A DNA stretch of 13,373 nucleotides, taken from contig DNMS01000389.1 in assembly GCA_003488105.1 (NCBI GenBank), positions 6,807 to 20,179 on the forward strand, in the 5' to 3' direction. How positions within the stretch are numbered: position 1 is the stretch's first letter; each line of letters opens with the position of its first letter. The translations under genes were made by a program, and so were the position numbers. Below are positions 6,194-13,373 of the stretch, piece by piece. The DNA is from Rhodospirillaceae bacterium. GTDB taxonomy: Bacteria > Pseudomonadota > Alphaproteobacteria > Rhodospirillales_A > Casp-alpha2. The notes under the pieces were generated by a model. It was not told where the DNA came from. It worked only from the letters and a program-made list of their open reading frames with translations, and made no database searches.

Positions 6194-7009
6194 ATGGCCG
6201 CCGACACCGTTCTCAACATCGCCGCCCTGGTCGCCCTGCTGCCGGCGCTGCTCGCCGCCTGGAAAGGCGAGGCGGAACAGCCCCAGGCACGGTTCTGGAT
6301 GCTGCTTGCCGTGGCCGTCGTGGGCCCCGTGGCCTGGACCGTGGCCGCCGCCACGGCGATCGCCGATTGGCGCACGGATTTGTCGTTCGCGCTTTGGGTT
6401 TCGGTCAGCGCCAGCATGGCGGTGTTTGCCGCCGCGGCCGTGTTCGACCGCGACGTTGCACGCCTGTCGCCCTTGTTTCTGGCGCTGATGACGGTCCTGG
6501 CCGTTCTCGCCATGCTCAGCCATGGCACCACCAATGCATCTCCCATGACCATGGCGCCCGGGGACGGCGGTTGGTTGTGGTTCCATATCGGCGTGTCCAT
6601 CGCGACCTATGCGCTGCTGACCGTGGCCGCCGCGGCCTCTCTCGCGGCCTTGCTGCAGGAACGCGCCCTGAAGCGCAAGGCACCCCTGAAACGCCCCCAA
6701 GGCCTGCCGTCGGTGCTGGATTGCGAGGGCGTGGTGCTGCGCTTCCTGTGGTTGTCGGCGGCGGTCCTCGCACTCGGCATGGCCACCGGAACGGCCATAA
6801 ACCTGACCCATGGCGTGTCCATCCTGCATCTCGACCACAAGACCGTGTTCGCCCTGGCCGCTTTCGCGGTGATTTGCGCGCTGCTGTACGCGCATCAGAA
6901 AACCGGCGCCCGTGGCCGTCAGGTCGCCCGCCTGGTTTTTCTGGCCTATTTATTCGTGACCCTGGCCTATCCGGGGGTCAAATTCGTGACCAGCGTGCTC
7001 CTGGCATAA
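6194..7009 (+). CDS. CcsA/YpjD-type cytochrome c assembly-like inner-membrane protein
   Basis: The 271-residue protein has about eight membrane segments: 5-22, 33-55, 63-83, 91-109, 128-155, 181-203, 216-234 and 246-270. It matches the short CcsA/YpjD branch of the cytochrome c assembly superfamily. WFHIGVSIATYALLTVAA (His131) aligns with the family's LHI-x-S-x-x-x-YA segment. LHLDHKTVFALAAFAVICALLYAH, then GARGRQVARLVFLAYLFVTLAYPGVKFV, aligns with its C-terminal HHKTV...GWRGR...KFV block. The Trp-rich haem-handling WWD motif of true CcsA/CcmC/CcmF is absent, so a direct role in haem delivery is doubtful. Members are often found near ffh; here it stands alone between ispDF (divergent) and dusB. 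The start ATG has only a weak GAGAG-type ribosome site. Confidence 0.82.
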   Translation: MAADTVLNIAALVALLPALLAAWKGEAEQPQARFWMLLAVAVVGPVAWTVAAATAIADWRTDLSFALWVSVSASMAVFAAAAVFDRDVARLSPLFLALMTVLAVLAMLSHGTTNASPMTMAPGDGGWLWFHIGVSIATYALLTVAAAASLAALLQERALKRKAPLKRPQGLPSVLDCEGVVLRFLWLSAAVLALGMATGTAINLTHGVSILHLDHKTVFALAAFAVICALLYAHQKTGARGRQVARLVFLAYLFVTLAYPGVKFVTSVLLA

Positions 7010-7037
7010 AATTTATGCGCCTTTCCCTCGCATTTAG

Positions 7038-7066
7038 TTGAATTCTTGCCGGTTCTGCCCAATAAA
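7038..7066 (+). promoter_or_regulatory. probable sigma-70-type promoter of dusB-ntrB-ntrC-ntrY
   Basis: TTGAAT (7038-7043, 4 of 6 to consensus) and AATAAA (7061-7066, 4 of 6) are exactly 17 bases apart. The start would be near 7073. This lies downstream of the ATG at 7066, which supports translation starting at 7093 instead. No -24/-12 (sigma-54) element of correct spacing is present, so the operon is probably read by the housekeeping polymerase. Confidence 0.4.
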
Positions 7067-7072
7067 TGGGCA
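7056..7072. promoter_or_regulatory. NtrC-like palindrome over the operon's -10 box
   Basis: TGCCCAATAAATGGGCA is a 6-bp inverted repeat with a 5-base centre, 17 bases in total. The NtrC consensus has the same geometry (TGCACC-N5-GGTGCA), and this site matches 4 of 6 bases in each half. It covers the proposed -10 of the operon that encodes NtrC, where bound protein would block polymerase. A weaker 17-base lookalike (7016-7032, TGCGCC-N5-CTCGCA) lies 40 bp upstream, centre to centre. The palindrome is certain; its ligand is inferred. Confidence 0.42.
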
Positions 7073-7092
7073 CGCAAAATGGGATACCCAAC

Positions 7093-8079
7093 ATGTCTAT
7101 GAAGATTGGTGGGGTCGAGATTTCCGACCCGGTTGTTTTGGCGCCCATGTCCGGCGTCACCGACATGCCGTTCCGCCGCTTGGTCAAGAGCTGCGGCGTC
7201 GGCCTTGTCGTGTCGGAAATGATCGCCAGCCGGGCGATGATCCATGCCGCCAAGAAAACCATGAAAATGGCGACCCATTGCGCCGAGGAGCACCCCATGT
7301 CGGTGCAGTTGGCCGGCTGCGAGCCCGAGGTCGTGGCCGAGGCCGCGCGCCTGAACGAAGCCCGTGGCGCCGCGCTGATCGACATCAACATGGGCTGCCC
7401 CGTGAAAAAGGTCGTGAACGGCGATGCCGGCTCCGCCCTGATGCGCGACGTCGAACACGCGACCAAGATTCTCGACGCCGTGGTCAAGGCCGTCGCCATC
7501 CCGGTGACCCTGAAGATGCGCATGGGCTGGGACCACGATAGCCTGAACGCGCCGATCCTTGCCCGCGCGGCCCAGGACGTGGGCATCAAGGCCGTCGCCG
7601 TGCACGGTCGCACGCGCTGTCAATTCTACAAAGGCAGCGCCGACTGGAAATTCATTCAAAACGTCAAGGACGCGGTCGATATCCCTGTTTTTGCAAACGG
7701 AGACATCCTGACCCTCGACGACGCCAAGCGCTGCATGGAAGAATCCGGGGCCGATGGCCTGTTGATCGGGCGCGGTACTTATGGCCGGCCCTGGTTCCCG
7801 GCCCAGGTCATTCATTTCCTGAAGACCGGCGAACGGCTGCCCGATCCCGCGATCGGCGCTCAATATGAAATGCTGCGTCGGCATTACGAGGACATTCTCA
7901 GCCACTACGGCGTCCATGCAGGCGTCAAGATCGCGCGCAAGCACATCGGCTGGTATTCCAAGGGCCTACCCGGATCGGCGGAATTCCGTGCCGACATCAT
8001 GGGCCAGGAAGACCCGGATGTCGTGCGCCACAAGCTGGCCGCGTTCTATGGCCCGCAGATGGAAAGGGCCGCGGCGTGA
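7093..8079 (+). CDS. dusB: tRNA-dihydrouridine synthase B (NifR3)
   Basis: DusB reduces specific uridines to dihydrouridine in the D-loop of tRNA, using FMN and NADPH. The protein (328 residues from 7093) has the family blocks in order: [15 protein letters not shown] at the FMN-binding start, [23 protein letters not shown] with the catalytic Cys102, [34 protein letters not shown], and [16 protein letters not shown] (phosphate binding). The ATG at 7066 would add nine residues but lies within the proposed -10, and homologues start close to the first strand, so I prefer 7093 (MSMKIGG). Its position directly before ntrB is the classic nifR3-ntrB-ntrC order; the stop overlaps the ntrB start by one base. 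Confidence 0.96.
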   Translation: MSMKIGGVEISDPVVLAPMSGVTDMPFRRLVKSCGVGLVVSEMIASRAMIHAAKKTMKMATHCAEEHPMSVQLAGCEPEVVAEAARLNEARGAALIDINMGCPVKKVVNGDAGSALMRDVEHATKILDAVVKAVAIPVTLKMRMGWDHDSLNAPILARAAQDVGIKAVAVHGRTRCQFYKGSADWKFIQNVKDAVDIPVFANGDILTLDDAKRCMEESGADGLLIGRGTYGRPWFPAQVIHFLKTGERLPDPAIGAQYEMLRRHYEDILSHYGVHAGVKIARKHIGWYSKGLPGSAEFRADIMGQEDPDVVRHKLAAFYGPQMERAAA

Positions 8080-9209
8080 TGGAAACCACCATCACCCGGG
8101 TCCGTGCCGGCGGGCGCGCCCATTCGCCTGCGGATTCCGCGACCATCCTGGATCTTTTGCCGGCCCCCGTGGTGACGCTTGACGCCGAAGACCGCATCAC
8201 CATGGTCAATGCGGCGGCGGAGAATTTCTTCAGCGCCAGCGCCTCCCATCTGATCGATCGGCCGCTGTCCAATTTCGTGCCGCCCGATTCACCACTACAT
8301 GGGCTGATCACCCAGGTGCGCCGGGCCAATGCCCAGGTCTCGGAACACGAACTTGCCATCGAAAGCCCGCGCGTCGGCCGCCATTTCCTCAGCGTGCAGG
8401 CGACGCCGCTGCCGGATTCGCCCGGCTTCATCGTGCTGATGATGTTCGACCGCGGCATCACGGAAATGATCGATCGCCAGATGACCCATCGGGGGGCGGC
8501 GCGCTCCATCACCTCCATGGCTGCCGTGCTGGCCCATGAGGTGCGCAATCCGCTGTCCGGTATCCGGGGGGCTGCGCAGCTTCTCGAACAGAATGCCTCC
8601 GACGAGGACCGGCCGCTCGCCGAATTGATCCGCCAGGAAGCCGACCGCATCTCGACCCTGATCGGGCGCATGGAAATCTTCACCGATTACGGCCCGTTCG
8701 AACGCAAGCCCGTGAACATCCACAAGGTCCTGGACCGGGTGCAGCGCCTGGCGGAAACCGGGTTCGGCGCCAACATCCGTTTTCGCGCCGATTTTGACCC
8801 GTCGCTGCCGCCGGTGCCGGGAGACCACGACCAGCTGGTGCAGATTTTCCTCAATCTGGTCAAGAACGCCTGCGACGCCTGTCCCGAGGTCGGTGGCGAA
8901 ATCAACCTGCGCACCTCCTATCAGCATGGCGTGCGGTTCGCGCTGTCCGGCCGCAAGGACAAGGTGGCGCTGCCCTTGAAGGTTTCCATCATCGACAACG
9001 GCCCCGGCATTCCCGAGGACCTGACATCCAACCTGTTCGATCCCTTCGTGACGTCGAAACCCAACGGCACCGGCTTGGGCCTCGCCCTGGTCGCCAAGCT
9101 GGTCGGCGATCACGGCGGCGTGGTCGAATGCGAAAGCCGCCCGGGTCGGACCGAGTTTCGGGTCATGCTGCCGTTCTACGAAGACACTGATCCAGGAGAG
9201 TTGAAATGA
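8079..9209 (+). CDS. ntrB: nitrogen-regulation sensor histidine kinase NtrB (GlnL)
   Basis: NtrB is a cytoplasmic kinase/phosphatase that phosphorylates NtrC when nitrogen is scarce and is switched to phosphatase by the PII protein. The 376-residue protein has a PAS domain (about 22-125, with [13 protein letters not shown] and [10 protein letters not shown]) and no membrane segment. The dimerisation/phosphorylation motif [20 protein letters not shown] has the phospho-His at 153. The ATPase boxes are [10 protein letters not shown] (N box, 259-268), DNGPGIP (306-312), LFDPFVTSK (F box) and GTGLGLALV (330-338). I chose the ATG at 8079, sharing one base with the dusB stop; a GTG at 8076 is the alternative. 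The end overlaps ntrC by four bases. Confidence 0.97.
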   Translation: METTITRVRAGGRAHSPADSATILDLLPAPVVTLDAEDRITMVNAAAENFFSASASHLIDRPLSNFVPPDSPLHGLITQVRRANAQVSEHELAIESPRVGRHFLSVQATPLPDSPGFIVLMMFDRGITEMIDRQMTHRGAARSITSMAAVLAHEVRNPLSGIRGAAQLLEQNASDEDRPLAELIRQEADRISTLIGRMEIFTDYGPFERKPVNIHKVLDRVQRLAETGFGANIRFRADFDPSLPPVPGDHDQLVQIFLNLVKNACDACPEVGGEINLRTSYQHGVRFALSGRKDKVALPLKVSIIDNGPGIPEDLTSNLFDPFVTSKPNGTGLGLALVAKLVGDHGGVVECESRPGRTEFRVMLPFYEDTDPGELK

Positions 9210-10639
9210 GCGGCCGCACCGTTCTTGTCGCCGACGACGACGCGGCAATCCGTACCGTGGTCGCGCAGGCGCTGGGCCGCGCCGGACTGGACGTCAAGAC
9301 AACGGGCCAGGCCTCGACCCTGTGGGACTGGGTGTCGGCGGGCGAGGGCGATATCATCATCACCGATGTCATCATGCCCGATGAAAACGGCCTCGACCTG
9401 ATCCCGCGCATCAAGGAAATCCGCCCAGAACTACGCATCATCGTGATGAGCGCGCAGAACACCATCCTGACGGCGGTCAAAGCCGCTGAAAGCGGTGCCT
9501 TCGAATACCTGCCGAAGCCGTTCGACATCAACGAGTTGATCTCCATCGTGCGCCGCGGCCTGGAAGCGCCGCCCGAGCAGCCGGGGTTGAGCGCCGAGCA
9601 CGCCGGCGTGGAAAAGCTGCCCCTGGTCGGCCGTTCCCCGGCCATGCAGGAAATCTACCGTACCCTGGCGCGCCTGATCTCGACCGACCTGACCGTGTTG
9701 ATTACCGGCGAGTCAGGCACCGGCAAGGAATTGGCCGCGCGGGTGCTGCACGATTATGGCAAGCGCAAGCGGGGGCCGTTCGTCGCCGTCAACATGGCCG
9801 CGATCCCGCGTGAGCTAATCGAAAGCGAACTGTTCGGCCACGAAAAGGGGGCCTTCACAGGGGCCACCATGCGCTCCTCCGGCCGCTTCGAGCAGGCCGA
9901 GGGCGGCACCCTGTTCCTCGACGAAATCGGCGACATGCCGCTGGAGGCCCAGACCCGTCTGCTGCGCGTGCTACAGGAAGGGGAATACACCTCCGTCGGC
10001 GGCCGGGTGACGCGCAAGACCGACGTGCGCATCGTCGCCGCGACCCATCAGGACCTGACCCAGCTAACCCGCCAGGGCCGCTTCCGCGAGGATCTGTTCT
10101 ATCGCCTTAACGTCGTGCCGCTGCGCCTGCCGCCGCTGCGCGAACGGCTTGAGGACATCCCCGAACTGGTCAAGACCTTCCTCGCCAAGGCGGCGGGCGA
10201 GGGCCTGCCGTGGAAGATCATCGAAGGCAAGGCCACGGAACGCCTGATGGCCTACAACTGGCCGGGCAACGTGCGCGAACTGGAAAACCTGATCCACCGT
10301 CTGGCCGCCCTCTATTCGGAGGAAACCATTTCCGAACAGGCCATCTCGGCAGAACTCGCCGACCGCAGCCGCAGCGGCGACCCGGGCGCCAACCGGGGGC
10401 TGTCGCAGGTCGTCGAGGAACGCCTGGAAGCCTACTTCGGCGCCCATGCGGGGGCGTTGCCGGCGGCGGGCCTGTACGACCGCGTGTTGCGCGAAATCGA
10501 ACGGCCGCTGATCCTGTTGACCCTCCGGGCCACGCGCGGCAATCAGGTCAAGGCGGCCGAGGTTCTGGGTCTCAACCGCAACACCCTGCGCAAGAAGATC
10601 CGCGATCTCGACATTTCGGTGGTGCGGGGCCAGAAATGA
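9206..10639 (+). CDS. ntrC: nitrogen-regulation response regulator NtrC (GlnG), sigma-54 activator
   Basis: NtrC is phosphorylated by NtrB, oligomerises and remodels sigma-54 polymerase at nitrogen-starvation promoters. The 477 residues contain a receiver domain (1-120; acidic pocket Asp10-Asp12, phosphoacceptor Asp54 in [12 protein letters not shown], Lys104 in LPKPFD). A central AAA+ domain follows (about 138-370) with Walker A GESGTGKE (168-175), the sigma-54 contact loop GAFTGA (215-220), Walker B GGTLFLDE (233-240) and the arginine-rich [12 protein letters not shown]. The C-terminal Fis-type helix-turn-helix lies at about 440-470 ([20 protein letters not shown]). All key residues are intact. 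AGGAG sits about seven bases before the ATG. The start overlaps ntrB (ATGA), and the stop overlaps ntrY (ATGA). Confidence 0.98.
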   Translation: MSGRTVLVADDDAAIRTVVAQALGRAGLDVKTTGQASTLWDWVSAGEGDIIITDVIMPDENGLDLIPRIKEIRPELRIIVMSAQNTILTAVKAAESGAFEYLPKPFDINELISIVRRGLEAPPEQPGLSAEHAGVEKLPLVGRSPAMQEIYRTLARLISTDLTVLITGESGTGKELAARVLHDYGKRKRGPFVAVNMAAIPRELIESELFGHEKGAFTGATMRSSGRFEQAEGGTLFLDEIGDMPLEAQTRLLRVLQEGEYTSVGGRVTRKTDVRIVAATHQDLTQLTRQGRFREDLFYRLNVVPLRLPPLRERLEDIPELVKTFLAKAAGEGLPWKIIEGKATERLMAYNWPGNVRELENLIHRLAALYSEETISEQAISAELADRSRSGDPGANRGLSQVVEERLEAYFGAHAGALPAAGLYDRVLREIERPLILLTLRATRGNQVKAAEVLGLNRNTLRKKIRDLDISVVRGQK

Positions 10640-11739
10640 ACCCTCCGGCCACGCCCGGACAAGGCCCCCTCGGCAGCCTTTGGGCGCTGGTCGGCCTGCG
10701 CGGGGCGAGCACCAAGCGGCTTCTCGCCTACGGGCTTGCGGCGGCGGCGGTCGTGTCCTGCGTGGCCACCGCCTTCATGCTGGTGTTCCGCCCGGCCCAG
10801 ACCCAGAACATCGAAACCATCGTCGCCATGATCTACCTGGACGGCGGGATCCTGCTGCTTCTCGGCATGGTCGTCGGCCAGCGATTGTTCTCGATCTGGC
10901 TCGACCGGCGGCGCGGGCAGGCGGGCTCGGGCCTGCATGTGCGCATGGTGACCCTGTTCGCCCTGGTCGCCACGGCACCGGCCATTCTGGTTGCCGTGAT
11001 GTCGGCGACCTTCCTGCATTACGGCGTGCAGGCCTGGTTCAACGAACGGGTCTCGACGGCGCTCGACCAGTCCATGGGCGTGGCCAGCGCCTATCTGAAG
11101 GAACACCGGGAAAACTTCGGCACGGACATCCTGGCCGTGGCCAACGACTTGAACATCAATTCCGGCATTCTCACCCGAGAACCCTGGCGCCTGAGCCCGC
11201 TCCTGACCTTCCATACCCGCTCGCGCGGGTTCACCGAGGCGGTCATGGTCGACGGCACGGGAAAGGTCATCGCGCAATCCGAATTTTCCCGCCCGCGCGA
11301 GACCGAGCAGATCACCCCGGAGATTTTCCAACAGGCGCAGGCCGGCAAGATCACCCTGATCCCGCTCGACGAACAGGACCGCATCCGCGCCATCTACAAA
11401 CTGAACCGTTTCGTCGACGCCTATCTGGTGCTTGAACGGTTCGTGAACCCGGACGTTCTCAATCACATCGACACCATCCAGAACGCGGTGCGCGAATACC
11501 AGCGCCTGCAACGTGAGCGGGGCGGCCTTCAGGTCAGCTTTATCCTGATTTTCACCGTGGTTTCCGTGCTGTTGCTGCTGGCCGCCGTGTGGACGGGCCT
11601 GACCGTCGCGACACAGCTGGCCGAACCGGTCTCAAGCCTGATCTATGCCGCCGGGCGCATCCGCGACGGCGACCTGACGACGATCACCGTGCACTCCTGT
11701 TCACGCGGCGACTTTTACAAATCCCCCAACGTCCACTAG
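10636..11739 (+). CDS. ntrY: truncated NtrY-type membrane sensor kinase (kinase half missing; likely pseudogene)
   Basis: NtrY is normally a membrane histidine kinase of about 720-770 residues that works with NtrX. Here only 367 residues remain. The N-terminal sensor part is intact: membrane segments at about 28-51, 61-88, 103-128 and 300-325, a periplasmic sensor region (about 130-297), then the start of a HAMP domain ([21 protein letters not shown], 328-348). After Thr348 (about base 11680) the similarity stops: the tail [19 protein letters not shown] is not HAMP-like and ends at a TAG. PAS, histidine-kinase and ATPase domains are absent, and no other frame downstream continues them because alkB starts seven bases later. 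ntrX is also absent. The start overlaps the ntrC stop, so transcription is probably intact. As it stands the protein cannot signal by phosphotransfer. Confidence 0.85.
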   Translation: MNPPATPGQGPLGSLWALVGLRGASTKRLLAYGLAAAAVVSCVATAFMLVFRPAQTQNIETIVAMIYLDGGILLLLGMVVGQRLFSIWLDRRRGQAGSGLHVRMVTLFALVATAPAILVAVMSATFLHYGVQAWFNERVSTALDQSMGVASAYLKEHRENFGTDILAVANDLNINSGILTREPWRLSPLLTFHTRSRGFTEAVMVDGTGKVIAQSEFSRPRETEQITPEIFQQAQAGKITLIPLDEQDRIRAIYKLNRFVDAYLVLERFVNPDVLNHIDTIQNAVREYQRLQRERGGLQVSFILIFTVVSVLLLLAAVWTGLTVATQLAEPVSSLIYAAGRIRDGDLTTITVHSCSRGDFYKSPNVH

Positions 11740-11746
11740 GTCCGCC

Positions 11747-12358
11747 ATGTCCGGCTTTGTCATGCCCGGTCTCGCCCTCGGCTATCCGCCCGTGCGCCTG
11801 GAGGCGGCGGACGCGGTGCTCTACCCCGCCGCCCTGGACGGCGCCGACGCTCTGTTTGACCGAGTGATGGATGCCGTCGACTGGAAGCAGGAAGAACTGA
11901 CCCTCTACGGCCGGCGCATACCGCAGCCGCGCCTGAGTGCCTGGTACGGCGACGCGGCCTATGCCTATTCAGGGCTTCGTCTAGAACCGCGGCCCTGGCC
12001 GCCCGTGCTGGCGGATCTGCGCAAACGCTGCGAGGAGATCACCCAGACCCCCTTCAATTCCGTGCTCGCCAATCTGTACCGCGGCGGCGCCGACAGCATG
12101 GACTGGCATGCTGACGACGAGACGTCATTGGGCCCCACCCCGGTGATCGCGTCGATCAGCCTGGGTGCGGCCCGGCGCTTTCAGATGCGACGCAAGGACA
12201 AACAAGGCGACGCCGTCTGCACGGAACTGGGCAACGGCGACGTCCTGGTGATGTCCGGGCGGTGCCAGGCGGATTGGCTGCACCGGGTGCCCAAGACGAA
12301 AAAGCCCGTGGGCCCGCGCATCAACCTGACGTTCCGCTACGTCGTCGGCCCCGCGTAG
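11747..12358 (+). CDS. alkB: AlkB-type Fe(II)/2-oxoglutarate dioxygenase (ALKBH2-like)
   Basis: AlkB proteins remove methyl lesions such as 1-methyladenine and 3-methylcytosine from DNA by oxidative demethylation. This 203-residue protein is of the short ALKBH2/3-like type. It has the lid/base-flip region YGRRIPQPRLSAWYGD (54-69), NSVLANLYRGGADSMDWHADDE with iron ligands His121 and Asp123, SLGAARRF, GDVLVMSGRCQADWLHRVPK with the third ligand His179, and PRINLTFR with the 2-oxoglutarate-binding Arg191 and Arg197. It follows the truncated ntrY by seven bases without a recognisable ribosome binding site, so the 5' context looks disturbed; the first in-frame alternative start is an ATG at 11762. 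It converges on the next gene with 12 bases between the stops. Confidence 0.93.
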   Translation: MSGFVMPGLALGYPPVRLEAADAVLYPAALDGADALFDRVMDAVDWKQEELTLYGRRIPQPRLSAWYGDAAYAYSGLRLEPRPWPPVLADLRKRCEEITQTPFNSVLANLYRGGADSMDWHADDETSLGPTPVIASISLGAARRFQMRRKDKQGDAVCTELGNGDVLVMSGRCQADWLHRVPKTKKPVGPRINLTFRYVVGPA

Positions 12359-12370
12359 ATAACCGCCGGA

Positions 12371-13373
12371 TCAGTCCATATCCAGCGGGAACACCGGCCG
12401 GCGGACGTTCTTGTAATCCAGATCCTTGTAGTTGCGCGAGGTCACGCCGCCGCCGTCGTCGACGACGATGATCTGCGACGCGATAGGTCCGTAGGCGGCG
12501 CGGAAATGGTGCGCCGACTTGACCCCCAGGACCTTTCTCTTCTCCGGATCGATGCCGACGGACTTGAAGAACATCTTGTCGTAATTTTGATATCGGGCGC
12601 TGGCCACCACGATATCCAAGCGGCCGACGCTGAACACCGCCGCCGGGCCCATGTCGACGCGGGTTCCCCGGGTCATCGGCCCTTCCATGGCGAAGGTGCC
12701 GTCGGTGATGGCGGTCACCGTGCCCATCAACGACAGCGGCCCGCCCTGGACGGCCGGGTCGACCTTGCCGCCGAGTTCCAGCCTGAACGTCGTACCCAGG
12801 CCCGCGTTGCGGCAGGCCAGCGCCGCCTCGGGATCGTAGATCGTGCCGAAGGCGGCATCGGGCAGATCGGCCTCGATCATCGCGCCCAGAAGCTTCGTCG
12901 CGTCACCGTAACCGCCGCCGCCCGGATTGTCCGCGTAATCGGCCAGCACGATGGGTGCTGAAACACCCTGGGCCAAGGCGGCCTTGACCTGGGCCATCGC
13001 ATCGTCGATGCGCAGCAGGTTGATGGTCAGCTTGTTGCGGTCGCGCCAAATCTGATCCATCACCTGTTCGGCGATCTTCGCGTGGGCCGGGTCGTCGCCC
13101 TCCCCGGTGACGATGCAGGTCGGCCCCGTATCGTGGATATCGACCCAGGGAAAGCCCGCGTTGATCGACCCGGCATAAGTGCCCGGCGTTGCTTTCAGAA
13201 ATTTGTCCAATGTCGCCAGTGCCTCGGTCATCGGCCCGGGCGACGTGGTCCGCCCGTGGTCGGCGCCGTCCAGCATTTCGCGGCGGCGGACATGAACCTT
13301 GGGATGAATTTCCCCCGCCATGGTGCGCGCCAGAAGATCGCAGGCCTGGGTCGCGATCTCGTACTGATCGATA
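12371..13373 (-). CDS. M81 family metallopeptidase-like protein (MlrC-like), partial
   Basis: The frame stays open through the window edge: upstream of the internal ATG at 13321 it continues as IDQYEIATQACDLLARTMAGEIHPKV, so the 5' part of the gene lies outside. About 334 C-terminal residues are seen, of roughly 490-510 in the family. Matches to the M81/MlrC family are the INAGFPWVDIHDTGPTCIVTGEGD block, IVLADYADNPGGGGYGDAT (the DNPGG signature), and the C-terminal KSAHHFRAAYGPIASQIIVVDDGG...YKNVRRPVFPLD. MlrC itself degrades linearised microcystin in sphingomonads, but most family members occur in organisms with no microcystin link and their substrates are unknown; I make no substrate claim here. 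Confidence 0.9.
   Translation of the reverse strand, partial: IDQYEIATQACDLLARTMAGEIHPKVHVRRREMLDGADHGRTTSPGPMTEALATLDKFLKATPGTYAGSINAGFPWVDIHDTGPTCIVTGEGDDPAHAKIAEQVMDQIWRDRNKLTINLLRIDDAMAQVKAALAQGVSAPIVLADYADNPGGGGYGDATKLLGAMIEADLPDAAFGTIYDPEAALACRNAGLGTTFRLELGGKVDPAVQGGPLSLMGTVTAITDGTFAMEGPMTRGTRVDMGPAAVFSVGRLDIVVASARYQNYDKMFFKSVGIDPEKRKVLGVKSAHHFRAAYGPIASQIIVVDDGGGVTSRNYKDLDYKNVRRPVFPLDMD

Noticed and set aside
7002..7018. TGGCATAAAATTTATGC as a sigma-54 (-24/-12) promoter before dusB
   Set aside because: The GG and GC dinucleotides are 12 bases apart instead of the required 10, and it overlaps the end of the upstream gene.
7066..7092. ATG at 7066 as the dusB start
   Set aside because: It lies in the proposed -10 box and palindrome and adds nine residues with no match to the family start.
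11680..12360. Frameshift as the cause of the ntrY truncation
   Set aside because: All forward frames after 11680 were read; none shows HAMP, PAS or kinase motifs, and the region encodes a complete AlkB. The missing part is absent, not out of frame.

Overview
The window is GC-rich DNA from an alphaproteobacterium, most likely of the Rhodospirillales. The evidence is gene order and fusion state: plsX(end)-fabH-ihfA-merR, a fused ispDF, and a nifR3/dusB-ntrB-ntrC-ntrY cluster joined by start/stop overlaps. Coding density is high. I see no transposase, integrase, phage gene or CRISPR array, so this is core chromosome with two oddities: a likely small-RNA locus near 2.3 kb and a broken ntrY near 11.7 kb.

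Layout. 1-1890 (+): tail of a probable plsX, then fabH (fatty-acid initiation), ihfA (IHF alpha) and a MerR-type regulator. 1891-2394: tRNA-Pro(GGG) on the plus strand, facing a minus-strand unit that ends at a strong intrinsic terminator (2245-2273). Just upstream of that terminator, on the minus strand, lies a perfect CRP-type palindrome (2358-2373). It is centred exactly 41.5 bp before the start predicted from an extended -10 box (2331-2336), so it could drive an RNA of about 80 nt. 2395-3345 (-): a small thioredoxin-fold [2Fe-2S] protein and a small conserved-looking protein. 3455-3772 (+): cutA. 3794-6012 (-): a response-regulator-like protein with a degenerate receiver, then ispDF (MEP isoprenoid pathway). 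6194-7009 (+): a CcsA/YpjD-type membrane protein. 7093-11739 (+): dusB-ntrB-ntrC-ntrY, the nitrogen-regulation operon. 11747-12358 (+): an AlkB-type dioxygenase. 12371-13373 (-): a partial M81 (MlrC-like) protein.

How the genes work together. dusB, ntrB, ntrC and ntrY overlap by 1-4 bases and look co-transcribed from a promoter just upstream of dusB. An NtrC-like palindrome covers the -10 of that promoter, which fits autoregulation. NtrB and NtrC carry every catalytic motif expected. NtrY keeps its membrane sensor part but stops inside the HAMP domain: the PAS, histidine-kinase and ATPase parts and the usual partner ntrX are absent, and alkB follows 7 bases later. This is either a real deletion/rearrangement or an assembly join.

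The best candidates for something undescribed are the CRP-class small-RNA locus (2245-2373), the palindrome in the dusB-ntrBC promoter, the degenerate receiver protein (3794-4726) and the ntrY-alkB junction. All promoter, operator and RNA calls come from reading the sequence by eye; no folding program or database search was run.
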